Shown here piece after piece: positions 36,660-44,557 of a DNA stretch of 44,557 nt (its first letter is position 1; every line of letters begins with the position of its first letter). The stretch is from Clostridia bacterium (GTDB lineage: Bacteria; Bacillota; Clostridia; Oscillospirales; Acutalibacteraceae): the NCBI GenBank assembly GCA_017625435.1, contig JAGAKX010000042.1, positions 1-44,557 on the forward strand. The letters are read 5' to 3'. A program made the position numbers and the translations under genes. The notes beneath the pieces are model-generated. The model was not told the origin of the DNA. It did not search any database and worked only from the letters and a program-made list of their open reading frames with translations.

Positions 36660-36708
36660 AAATTCCGCCTCCTTACGCTATTTTTTTTATTATATATTCT
36701 TTACCTTT

Positions 36709-36737
36709 ATTTTACCTTTATTCCCGTCTTATGTCAA
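36709..36737 (-). promoter_or_regulatory. Promoter of the FTR-thioredoxin operon
   Basis: TTGACA (36732-36737), 17 nt, TAAAAT (36709-36714), about 50 bp before the first start codon. Confidence 0.7.
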
Positions 36738-36813
36738 TCAAGTAACTGTTATTTTCTTTTTCTTCCTCCGGTTTTTATAAATCATAATTTAGCGAGCAAT
36801 CTGCCTTTACCTT

Positions 36814-36964
36814 GTAGGGGTCGGCGTCCTCGACGACCCGAGATAGCGGCAAACAATAAAAATACAAAATTTATTCCACTATAGAGGCACATTGTTATAT
36901 ACTACGGAAATTAAACACAAACATTTTATTTCGTAAACGGGATGTCGGGGACGCCATCCCCTAC
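36814..36964. repeat. Family B MITE-like repeat (inverted core)
   Basis: Ends GTAGGGGTCGGCGTCCTCGA and GGACGCCATCCCCTAC. The left 40 bp are nearly identical to the copy at 24657 (including GAGATAGCGGCAAACAATAA), and it has the same 'AGAGGCACAT' core orientation. It fills most of the gap 36740-37030. Confidence 0.8.
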
Positions 36965-37030
36965 AATGTTGAATGAACGGCACAGCCTCGTGGCTTATTA
37001 CATCTGACATATAAATTATGATTTATCTGC

Positions 37031-37058
37031 AAAAAAACCGGCAGTCCTAAGACTGCCG
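37031..37058 (-). terminator. Intrinsic terminator of the large surface-protein gene
   Basis: CGGCAGTC-TTAG-GACTGCCG followed by GTTTTTTT on the minus strand, just past the stop codon. A textbook rho-independent terminator. Confidence 0.9.
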
Positions 37059-37074
37059 ATTCATTGATTTGATT

Positions 37075-40000
37075 TTAGCCGAGAAGACCGCCGAAAATCT
37101 GAGTGAAGTTTGAGAGAAGTCTGTAGAACCAGTTAATGAACTTCTGCCACAATGTAAGCTGCTGCTCTTCAACAGCAATGTCAGTTACGCAGATTGCGTT
37201 GCACTCATAGGGTGAGCCGTCAAGGTTAGTAACAGCGCACATAATGTACTTACCTTCATCCTCTTCAGTAAGTCTGTAGGAATCGGTATTTGATGCAACC
37301 TTTATGCCTGTTCTGGGGTCAGATTCGGGAGTGTCAACTCTGTACCACTCGTATACAAGGTTGGGAAGTGCTTCTGCGGGAACGTCGTTAAGAATTGCAT
37401 AGAGTGTCTTTCCTACCTGAATTGTTCCTGTGAAGTGAACTGATACGTTTATGAATGCGGGAAGAACCTCAACAGTAATGTACTGTGAAACTGTTGCATA
37501 GTTCTTTGTATCAGCGGGAGTAAATACAACCTTGTAGGTATTTGCGAATGTGCCTACCTTTTCGGGAGTGGAGGTGGGATTTTCCATTGTGAAGGTACCG
37601 AACTGTCCGCCCTCGGAGCTTGATGTAAACTCAATTGTGCTGAGCTTATTACCGTAGTAAACCTTACCTGATGTGGGAAGAATTACGCCGGGGATGGTAG
37701 CCTTGAGGATTTCAACGGTAACAACTGCCTTCTTGGGGCTGATTACATAGTTTCCTGCCTTTGTACCGAGAAGATTGGGCATTACATACTGAACTGTCTT
37801 TGTACCTGCGTTTGCATCAGCAACTGTACCTGTGATGTAGTTGGTGTACTGAAGATATACGTCACTTGCTGAGTCGCCGCTGTAGAGGTTTTCAAGGGGT
37901 GAGAACTTAACCTGTACGGTTGTGTCGCCTTCCTTGTATTCTCTGTTTTCAGCGATTACGTCAACGTAAGCGGTACGCTTACCTACAGTAACAACACCGT
38001 TGTTATAAATGAAGTCATAGTTGTCGCTTTCGAATGCACCGTCAAGCTGAATTGCATATTCGCCTACGTTGCTGCCGGGATGATAGTTACAGTTCATAAG
38101 AACATAACCGTCAACTGCATTTTCGATTGTATCTGCGCCTGTAAGGCCTTCTGCAATGTAGTAGTATGTAGGCTCGATATCACCGTAAGTGATTGTGAAG
38201 CTTGCTGCTGTGATTGTAACGGGAGTCTTGAGAACTTCAACTGCTACATCGTATTCAACTGTTAAGTAGTTTGCCTGGTCATCGGGAGTGTAAACAGCCT
38301 TGAAGGTGTGAACACCTGCACCGGGAACTGCATTACGGTCAACCCATGTCCAATGGCTGTCGCCGAGAGAAATGCTGCTGAGGTGTCTGCCGCTGTTGTA
38401 GTAAAGAACCTCGTGAACCTCGGGAATGGGATAAGAGGGAACTGCCTTTGTGATTACTGCAAGAATCTTATCGGCATCCTTGATGCTGAGCGTGTAGTTA
38501 GCGGCCTTGTCACCGATAAGCATAATATCGGAAACAGTTACAAAGTGACTGCCTGCGATATCTGTATCAATTACACCCTTTGCCTTGGAGGCGTCAACAT
38601 ATACGAAGCCGTCGTCGCCCTCTGCAGGAGTGAAATCGAATGCAAGGTCAACATTCTTGTTGCCCTTTATGTATTCTCTTTCAACTGCGGAAACAGTTAC
38701 TTCGAGAGGCATAGGAGTGATAACTGCGGAATTTGCGTTTTCAATAACAATTGCAAGCTCATAGTTGCCTGCAGCTGCACCCTTGAGGCAATCACCGCCG
38801 AATGCATTAACAATCTTGTTTTCGCCTGCATCGGGTGTTTCAAAATAATATGTTACTGCATCATTGTCGAACCATACGTCGTCGAATTCGCCGCCGCCGA
38901 GCTCGATTCTGCCGATTTGCTCTGTTACCTTTGCGGTAGCATCAACTGTACCGTCATATACCTTTTTGTCAACAGTTACATATACCGTATAACCCATAGG
39001 AGTGATTTCAAGGTAACCGATGAGATAGTTGGAAACGGGTGAGTATACAACTGCGCCGTCTGCATTTACCCATACCTTATCGGTATCATTATAGGTAAGA
39101 CCTGTAAGGTTTTCGGGAGCTGCAATGTCAACGGTAATTGCATATCTGCCGACATTTACGGGAGCTTCTGCCGAGCCGTTGTACTTAACCTGAATGTTAC
39201 CTATTTCATAGTTAGCTGTACTGCTGTCAATTTCCTTGAAGGTAACAACTCTCTGCTGTGCATTGTACTGAAGAGGAGAATCCTTGCCGAATTCAAGACC
39301 CGTGAGCTGGAAATACTTGGAATATTCTGTTTCTGTAAGAATACCGTTAATGTCTGTAAGCTCGGGAGCAATAAGGATACGGTTACTTTCAACTGTGCCC
39401 TCATAAGGAGTAGCAGCAGTAGCTTTTACGTAAACCTTCTTGTTTGCGCTGTCTGCACCGAGAGGAAGCTCTGCGCCTGTACCGATTACAGTACCGTCTT
39501 CATAATACCATACGAATGTATAGCTGCCCTGAGTTGCGGGGTCAAGACCTGTAACGTCAGCAGTAAGATCTTCATTGATCATAGGAATACCGGCAACTGA
39601 AAGAATACCTGTAACCTTCTTCTTTCCGACGGTAAGAGAAATAATCTTGCCGCGTACTACGTTGTAGTTATCAGTATCCTCGGGAATGAAGCTTGCTGTG
39701 AATGAATTGTAGGAAAGCTCGTTATATGCGGGAGCAACTGTGGGAGAATCGTAAACGAATGCACCGGGGATATTGTCTACGATAACAGCACCGCTGAACT
39801 TTGCATCAGCAAGTGTCTCACCGTAGGTGATTGTTGCTGTGGGAAGAGTTGTGATTACGGGAGTAGCCTTTACTACGGTGATTGTGCCGTTCTGTACGGT
39901 TACCTCGTAGTTGGGGAAGCTTACGCCTGCAATACCGACTGTTACTTCATAACCGCCTGCCTTAACGGGTGAGCCCTTAGTGTAAGAAGTATTTACGCTG

Positions 40001-43000
40001 ACAGTCTTTTCACCGGAAATCATATCAGCGAGCTTTTCATTTCTCTTAGCACCGATAAGTGTAAGAGCAGAGTCAAGATTTGCGGGAACGTCGCTGCCGT
40101 ATTCAAGAGTAAAGTCATTAGCCTTGATTACGAGAGGAGCCTTTGTAACGTGAAGTGTACCGGCCTTAACCGCAACCGTGTAGTTAGCAGATGTTGTGCT
40201 TGTGCAGGTTGCATTAATTGTATATGTACCTGCATCGTATTGGTCAAAGCTGTTGAAGTTTGTCTCGAAGCTGAATACAGGAGCTGTACCGCTGGCTGTG
40301 ATGCTGTTTATTGTATCTGTACCAACAAGAAGACTTTCATCAAATGTAAGATTTACGGCACCTGTTGAATCAACATTGAAGCTGTCACCGTAAACGATTG
40401 TCTTATCTTCAACTGTAAAGGTAATAAGTCTGGGGTTAACATTGATTATACCGTTATTTACCGTGAAGATGTAGTTGCCGTCAACGTCAACATAGTTGGG
40501 AGCGGTAATTGTAACAGCATAACCGCCTGCCTTAACGGGAGAGCCCTTCTGGTAATCTGTTCTGGGAGTGATATTACCTGAGGTTGTAACCTTCTTGATA
40601 TCGAAGTCCTTATCAATATCGGAGGTGTATGTGTAGTTTGTGATATTGGGAACATTGTCACCGTAGGAAACGGTTGCGCTGTAGCCTACCGTTACGGGTG
40701 TGGGCTTAACGTTGATAGCAACGTCAACAACCTTGATTTCGTAGTTTTTGAGCTGGTTTTCAACAGGAACGAACTGTGCTTTGTACTGAGAAACCTTAAC
40801 GGTAGGATTAATTGTAGAATCTACCCACTGCCATGAGCCTTCAACAGTACTTGTTGTTGTGCCGAGAGCAACATCAGCAAGAGTTCTCTTCTGCAAATAG
40901 TTCATTTCTGCAATTGTGGGAACAGTTGCATCGGGAATAGCCTTGGAGATGTTTACAAGAAGGTTTTCACCTGTCTTATATGTAACAGTAACGATTTCGT
41001 AGTTATTCTTTGCGCTGCCGGCAAGCTTATCCTTGATAGTCTCAGCGGAAATACCGTTGACAATCTTCAGCTGACCTGCATCGCAGTTCTCGTTAAGAGC
41101 ACCTGTAGCATTTGTTACACGTACATCGTCTGTACCGAACTTACCGGAAACGATGGTAAAGCTTACATTAACATCGAAATTATCGGGAATATAAGCTCTG
41201 TCCTGAGCCGTAGCTTCAACGGTAAGGGGTCTGGGAGTTACCTTGAGAACACCGTTGGGATTATTTTCTGCACCGTACACATGTACATATTCATAGTTAG
41301 CAAGAATCTCGGGGAGAGCTGTGAAGGAGGTTCTGATTACGTGTGAGCCTACGGCAATCTTACCGGGCTGATATGCAATGTAGTCACCGCCGAAGTATAC
41401 TGCGTATACAAGGGCATCCTTGATAATATTCTGATTGTTTTCGGTGTTGTCGTTTGCAACAAGACCTGAAACCACGGAGCTGAAAGCAACATCGCTTTCA
41501 CCGTAAACTACGGTTGCTGCATTGGGAGTGATGGTTAAGGGAGCCTTCTTTACAGTATAAGCAACGGAGAAAACAGTTTCCTTATAGTTTTTCTCAAGTG
41601 CACCTTCACCGTATGCAGGTGTCCACTTAATCTGTGTGATACCGGAGCCGGCATTCTTGTATGCACTGCCGTCGCCTGCATTTACAAAGGAGAAGGTACC
41701 GTCTACATTATCCTTACCGAGGAAGGCTGCCTTGTATGTGCCGGTGCCGACAGAGATAATTTCGTTGAGCTTCTGACCGTAAACAACATCATTGAAGCTT
41801 TCGGGAAGAGTACCTCTGAGAGCCTCTGCCTGTTCAACAATAAGTGTGAATGTATACTCAAGAGCCTTTCTGTTCTTGCTCTTAGTGGGGTCGGTATTAT
41901 AAGTAACACTTTCCGCAATCTGAAGAGTTACCTGGTATGTACCTGCATTTCTGGGAAGACGGCCTGTGTCAGAAATTTCAACATCGGCTGTATTCTTTCC
42001 CGTAAAGGAGAACTGTACACCAATAAGAGAATTATCGGTAAAGTCAATATTATATTCCTTTGTGATATCAACTTCATCGAGAGAGTCAATAATCTGAAGA
42101 CCGAGGTCACTTGCCAGGATGTTGCTGCCGGTATATGTAGTTGTAACTACACCTGCAGTACCGACTGTTGCCTTGATTGCAGAGGGAGCCTTGCTTATAT
42201 AGTCAACATAAATGAAAACAGGACCGCTTGTAACGTTTGCCTGACCGTTTGTGGCACCTGTTGCTTCAAATGTCTGGAACTCAGTACCCTTCTGTGTCAT
42301 TGAAAAATCGGAGAAGAAGGTGGTACCTGCTGCCTGATAGGAAATCTTGTAAAGGTTCCAGTAGTAATGGTTACAGGGATCACCGCCGTTAGTGTAACGG
42401 ATAGCGGTATTATTTCCGACTGTAAGCTTTGTGTTAAGGAAGGTTGAGAATACAGCAGGAGCACTTACAACCGTGGGCTTTGATGTTGTGGGTCTGAAAG
42501 AATAACCTGCATTGCCGTCATCATCCACGATGCTCGTATCAAGCCTTGTTCTTGTGGAATCGGTCCAGTATCTGTAAACCACGTGAACACGGTTCTGACC
42601 GGAAAGAGCACCTCGGTTAAGAGCTGTGGGATGTCCGCCGACTGTTGATGTGGAGGAAGCGGCGTATGCGTTGCCTACTTCATCGGAAAATGAGCCTACA
42701 GCAATACCGGAGGGTCTCGCATCAACACCTTTCGGGTTGCTGTAAAGATTTCCCGAAGTTGAACCGAAAACATCTGCAGGGCTCCAGGGCATCTTTTCTG
42801 CCAATGCAACGGTTGATTCGCGATAAACTCTTGTTCCACCGTTTGTATTTTCATCGTTTTCACCGGTGAAAGCATCTGATGTTGCAACCTTAACGTTACC
42901 GTCAATAAGCACGGGGGCAGTTCCGTCTTTTGCATAACAGATACCGCCTATGTAAACATGACGGGTACCTTCGGTAAGTGAGTTAGCCTTGTTATAGTCA

Positions 43001-43986
43001 GAAGCTGAATATGAGAACGTACCGCCTGTAACGGTAACATTTTTTGTTGTACAGATACCGTAAGCAACTGCAGTTGTACGTCCGTCTTTTCTATCGTTGG
43101 CACCACCGTTCTGGTCACAACCGGTTGTTGCGGATACGCTGATGGCTGTGGTTCCCGAAACATTTGTGTTACCGCCGTAAACACCGTATGCATAAGAGTT
43201 ACTTACACTAAGTCGGTGACCTGATACATAGTCAGCGTTTGCGGATGAGGTTGAGGCATTTGCAGAAATGCTTACATCATCAAGAACTGCTGTTGCTGTA
43301 TCTGTAGCATTGAAAACACCTGCAACTGCAACTGTAGATGAACCGTCTCTGTCATACTGACCTGTTGTAGCTGTTCTTATGTACTTGAGCTGAACATCAG
43401 CAACAAGGGAAACACCCTGATTTACAGTAAGTGTACCGTGGTTCTGAATTGCTTCTGCTCTGCCGTAAGCATATTCATTTGAACCGGAAGACTTCATATC
43501 ATTTCTGATGTTCTTTACGATGATTGAAGACTTGCCACTCTGAACAGCACGGTAAGGGCTTGAAGAGGAACCGGCATAAACATTAAGAGTTCCGTAGTTT
43601 ACAATACCGTAAACACCCGTGAACTGCCACAAAGAATTGTTATCTCTTGTGCGTTCATAGCTGATATTATTACCGTTAAGGTAAAGATTAACGGTTATAT
43701 CCTTAGGAATCTCAATGCCGCTATTATGATTCTGAGAATCAAGATCAATCGTAGCGGAAAGCTGCATATTTACAACCGTTCCCGCTGAATATGAAGCCAG
43801 GGTATTGTTTATGTTTGTTATTGTTTCTCCTGACTGCACGACATATTCCGTTGCTGCGCTTGCATCGGGAAGAATGTCTGCCGACAGTGCGGGAAGCACA
43901 GAAAGGGACAGAACAACTGCAAGAAGCATAACAATAGCTTTTGCGGTTATTTTACCGAATCTGCTCTGTGATGAATTATTTTTCAC
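37075..43986 (-). CDS. Giant secreted MBG/YDG-repeat surface protein
   Basis: A 2303-residue protein from a GTG with GAGGAGG upstream. A signal peptide covers residues 1 to about 44 (hydrophobic 'AIVMLLAVVLSLSVLPALSA'). Residues about 50-400 are rich in short 'NYGTLNVY', 'NHGTLTVN' and 'VSGTTAISV' strands, as in a right-handed beta helix. The middle and C-terminal parts carry many MBG-type domains ('YGESDVAF', 'YGDNVPNIT', 'YGDSFNVD', 'YGSDVPAN', 'YGDIEPTY') and YDG modules ('KVYDGTVDATAKV'). There is no LPxTG motif; the end is an aromatic amphipathic stretch, LWQKFINWFYRLLSNFTQIF. It is likely an adhesin or surface-layer associated protein, with its own promoter and terminator. The ligand is unknown. 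Confidence 0.85.
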   Translation of the reverse strand: MKNNSSQSRFGKITAKAIVMLLAVVLSLSVLPALSADILPDASAATEYVVQSGETITNINNTLASYSAGTVVNMQLSATIDLDSQNHNSGIEIPKDITVNLYLNGNNISYERTRDNNSLWQFTGVYGIVNYGTLNVYAGSSSSPYRAVQSGKSSIIVKNIRNDMKSSGSNEYAYGRAEAIQNHGTLTVNQGVSLVADVQLKYIRTATTGQYDRDGSSTVAVAGVFNATDTATAVLDDVSISANASTSSANADYVSGHRLSVSNSYAYGVYGGNTNVSGTTAISVSATTGCDQNGGANDRKDGRTTAVAYGICTTKNVTVTGGTFSYSASDYNKANSLTEGTRHVYIGGICYAKDGTAPVLIDGNVKVATSDAFTGENDENTNGGTRVYRESTVALAEKMPWSPADVFGSTSGNLYSNPKGVDARPSGIAVGSFSDEVGNAYAASSTSTVGGHPTALNRGALSGQNRVHVVYRYWTDSTRTRLDTSIVDDDGNAGYSFRPTTSKPTVVSAPAVFSTFLNTKLTVGNNTAIRYTNGGDPCNHYYWNLYKISYQAAGTTFFSDFSMTQKGTEFQTFEATGATNGQANVTSGPVFIYVDYISKAPSAIKATVGTAGVVTTTYTGSNILASDLGLQIIDSLDEVDITKEYNIDFTDNSLIGVQFSFTGKNTADVEISDTGRLPRNAGTYQVTLQIAESVTYNTDPTKSKNRKALEYTFTLIVEQAEALRGTLPESFNDVVYGQKLNEIISVGTGTYKAAFLGKDNVDGTFSFVNAGDGSAYKNAGSGITQIKWTPAYGEGALEKNYKETVFSVAYTVKKAPLTITPNAATVVYGESDVAFSSVVSGLVANDNTENNQNIIKDALVYAVYFGGDYIAYQPGKIAVGSHVIRTSFTALPEILANYEYVHVYGAENNPNGVLKVTPRPLTVEATAQDRAYIPDNFDVNVSFTIVSGKFGTDDVRVTNATGALNENCDAGQLKIVNGISAETIKDKLAGSAKNNYEIVTVTYKTGENLLVNISKAIPDATVPTIAEMNYLQKRTLADVALGTTTSTVEGSWQWVDSTINPTVKVSQYKAQFVPVENQLKNYEIKVVDVAINVKPTPVTVGYSATVSYGDNVPNITNYTYTSDIDKDFDIKKVTTSGNITPRTDYQKGSPVKAGGYAVTITAPNYVDVDGNYIFTVNNGIINVNPRLITFTVEDKTIVYGDSFNVDSTGAVNLTFDESLLVGTDTINSITASGTAPVFSFETNFNSFDQYDAGTYTINATCTSTTSANYTVAVKAGTLHVTKAPLVIKANDFTLEYGSDVPANLDSALTLIGAKRNEKLADMISGEKTVSVNTSYTKGSPVKAGGYEVTVGIAGVSFPNYEVTVQNGTITVVKATPVITTLPTATITYGETLADAKFSGAVIVDNIPGAFVYDSPTVAPAYNELSYNSFTASFIPEDTDNYNVVRGKIISLTVGKKKVTGILSVAGIPMINEDLTADVTGLDPATQGSYTFVWYYEDGTVIGTGAELPLGADSANKKVYVKATAATPYEGTVESNRILIAPELTDINGILTETEYSKYFQLTGLEFGKDSPLQYNAQQRVVTFKEIDSSTANYEIGNIQVKYNGSAEAPVNVGRYAITVDIAAPENLTGLTYNDTDKVWVNADGAVVYSPVSNYLIGYLEITPMGYTVYVTVDKKVYDGTVDATAKVTEQIGRIELGGGEFDDVWFDNDAVTYYFETPDAGENKIVNAFGGDCLKGAAAGNYELAIVIENANSAVITPMPLEVTVSAVEREYIKGNKNVDLAFDFTPAEGDDGFVYVDASKAKGVIDTDIAGSHFVTVSDIMLIGDKAANYTLSIKDADKILAVITKAVPSYPIPEVHEVLYYNSGRHLSSISLGDSHWTWVDRNAVPGAGVHTFKAVYTPDDQANYLTVEYDVAVEVLKTPVTITAASFTITYGDIEPTYYYIAEGLTGADTIENAVDGYVLMNCNYHPGSNVGEYAIQLDGAFESDNYDFIYNNGVVTVGKRTAYVDVIAENREYKEGDTTVQVKFSPLENLYSGDSASDVYLQYTNYITGTVADANAGTKTVQYVMPNLLGTKAGNYVISPKKAVVTVEILKATIPGVILPTSGKVYYGNKLSTIEFTSSSEGGQFGTFTMENPTSTPEKVGTFANTYKVVFTPADTKNYATVSQYITVEVLPAFINVSVHFTGTIQVGKTLYAILNDVPAEALPNLVYEWYRVDTPESDPRTGIKVASNTDSYRLTEEDEGKYIMCAVTNLDGSPYECNAICVTDIAVEEQQLTLWQKFINWFYRLLSNFTQIFGGLLG

Positions 43987-44062
43987 AATAATTCCTCCTC
44001 TTGAAAATTTTTAAAATCCTTACAGCGTACCGCAGGGTACACCAAGATAATTATACGTATTG

Positions 44063-44091
44063 ATTATATTATTTTAATTGTCAACTGTCAA
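44063..44091 (-). promoter_or_regulatory. Consensus promoter of the surface-protein gene
   Basis: TTGACA (44086-44091), 17 nt, TATAAT (44063-44068). A second TTGACA lies inside the spacer. The leader of about 70 nt contains a small hairpin GTACC-CTGC-GGTAC. Nothing else is seen in 44092-44296. Confidence 0.85.
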
Positions 44092-44296
44092 CGATAAACG
44101 CAAAAATTTTACCCTCCGGAATGATTTTTTGTTATTTGCCCAAAAATCCCCCTGCCCTTTTATAAAACAATCACAAAATAAAATTTCACATAAAATCCAC
44201 CTTAATGAAATGTAATTTCCCGTATCAAATCCTCACAAGACAACAAAATTTCATTTCCCCTCGCCTCCGCCCCGTTCCCGAGGGTTGATTCTTCGT

Positions 44297-44432
44297 GTAG
44301 GGGAGGGCGTCCTCGACCTCCCGCATGCGGTAAAATGAATTGCCTGATTTATGCCCCGTAGGACACAAAAATGTGCATCTTAATAAACTTCTTTCTATGA
44401 TTAAACTATCTGCCGACGGGAGGTCGAGGACG
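44297..44432. repeat. Family B repeat, right end interrupted by the IS
   Basis: Starts GTAGGGGAGGGCGTCCTCGA, has the 'ACAAAAATGTGCATCTT' core, and breaks off in the right inverted repeat after CGGGAGGTCGAGGACG, where the IS end begins. Confidence 0.75.
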
Positions 44433-44557
44433 TGTGTAGTGTGATAACATAGTTTACAAAATGTCCGAGGACATAGTTTACACTTTTAAGTATAATAAAG
44501 GCAATCACATCGAAAGGAAGATGGGTATGCCTTGGAAAGAAAAGAGTGTAGAACTTA
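44433..44557 (+). mobile_element. Left end of an IS481-type insertion sequence
   Basis: It begins TGTGTAGTGTGATAACATAG and holds two direct copies of ACATAGTTTACA, 23 bp apart, likely transposase-binding sites, with a GTCCGAGGAC palindrome between them. The only plus-strand gene of the window starts within. The right end lies outside the window. Confidence 0.65.
44527..44557 (+). CDS. IS481-family transposase, N-terminal fragment (cut by window edge)
   Basis: Only MPWKEKSVEL is visible before the window ends. An MPWKE... start is common in IS481-family transposases, which are DDE enzymes. AAAGGAAG lies 7-8 nt upstream of this ATG; an ATG two codons earlier is too close to it. The family call rests on ten residues and the terminal sequence, so it is provisional. 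Confidence 0.55.
   Translation, partial: MPWKEKSVEL

Noticed and set aside
37075..43986. Plus-strand frames opposite the large surface protein (for example 38308-39042)
   Set aside because: They follow the codon bias of the minus-strand gene, are Cys-rich and have no ribosome sites. They are shadows.

Overview
The window looks like chromosome of an anaerobic Bacillota (class Clostridia), probably an uncultured gut Oscillospirales/Eubacteriales-type organism. This rests on AGGAGG-type ribosome binding sites, TTGACA-N17-TATAAT promoters, two T-box leaders, a ZTP riboswitch ahead of pyruvate formate-lyase, ferredoxin-linked 2-oxoacid oxidoreductase genes and dockerin-like modules. Almost every gene is on the minus strand, so operons read from high to low coordinates.

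Layout, left to right. (1) 1-717: a 5S rRNA with its own consensus promoter, then a flavin reductase-like gene. (2) 964-17614: a partial or cryptic short-tailed prophage. From its upstream end it holds two small genes (one winged-helix), large terminase, portal, Prp-type protease, scaffold, major capsid protein, connectors, a beta-rich structural protein, a newly noticed 42-residue coiled-coil gene, an internal-protein candidate with a dockerin-like motif, an amidase-like protein lacking its catalytic Glu, a His-x-His tail fibre, an InlB-repeat tail protein, a dockerin-tailed endolysin, a holin and an XhlA-like protein. No integrase, repressor, replication or tape-measure gene is visible. Its gene junctions carry host-type palindromic repeats, and its upstream flank holds an 11-bp repeat array, a LexA-like box, a Z-DNA-prone tract and tandem terminators. 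(3) 18039-24537: a GH35 beta-galactosidase, pflB-pflA behind a ZTP riboswitch, and a membrane-anchored M20 peptidase. (4) 24955-35084: two T-box operons. The first (specifier read as AUC, Ile) encodes an XRE-cupin-acyl-CoA synthetase fusion, a MinD/ParA-like ATPase, a ferredoxin and the alpha, beta and gamma subunits of a VOR-type 2-oxoacid:ferredoxin oxidoreductase. The second (specifier read as CUC, Leu) encodes a LeuA-like protein that has lost the canonical catalytic motifs but keeps the LeuA regulatory domain, and a TIM-barrel/acyl-CoA synthetase fusion. (5) 35172-36659: ferredoxin:thioredoxin reductase-like protein, thioredoxin and a GH43-like protein in one operon. (6) 37075-43986: a 2303-residue secreted MBG/YDG-repeat protein. 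(7) 44433-end: the left end of an IS481-type element inserted in a MITE-like repeat.

The most interesting inferred system is region 4. T-boxes raise expression when a tRNA is uncharged, so acyl-CoA ligases and a ferredoxin-dependent 2-oxoacid oxidoreductase under Ile and Leu T-boxes suggest assembly of branched-chain amino acids from branched short-chain fatty acids: activation to the CoA ester, then reductive carboxylation to the 2-oxoacid. Individual reactions of this kind are known in anaerobes. The regulatory architecture, the two fusion enzymes and the degenerate LeuA homologue are the less expected parts.

Interspersed repeats are a second theme: a GTAGGGG...CCCCTAC palindromic family (A), a related roughly 150-bp family (B), a 113-bp element nested inside family A, heptamer tracts built on TGCGTTT/TGCACTC, and two identical 119-bp repeats flanking the capsid gene.
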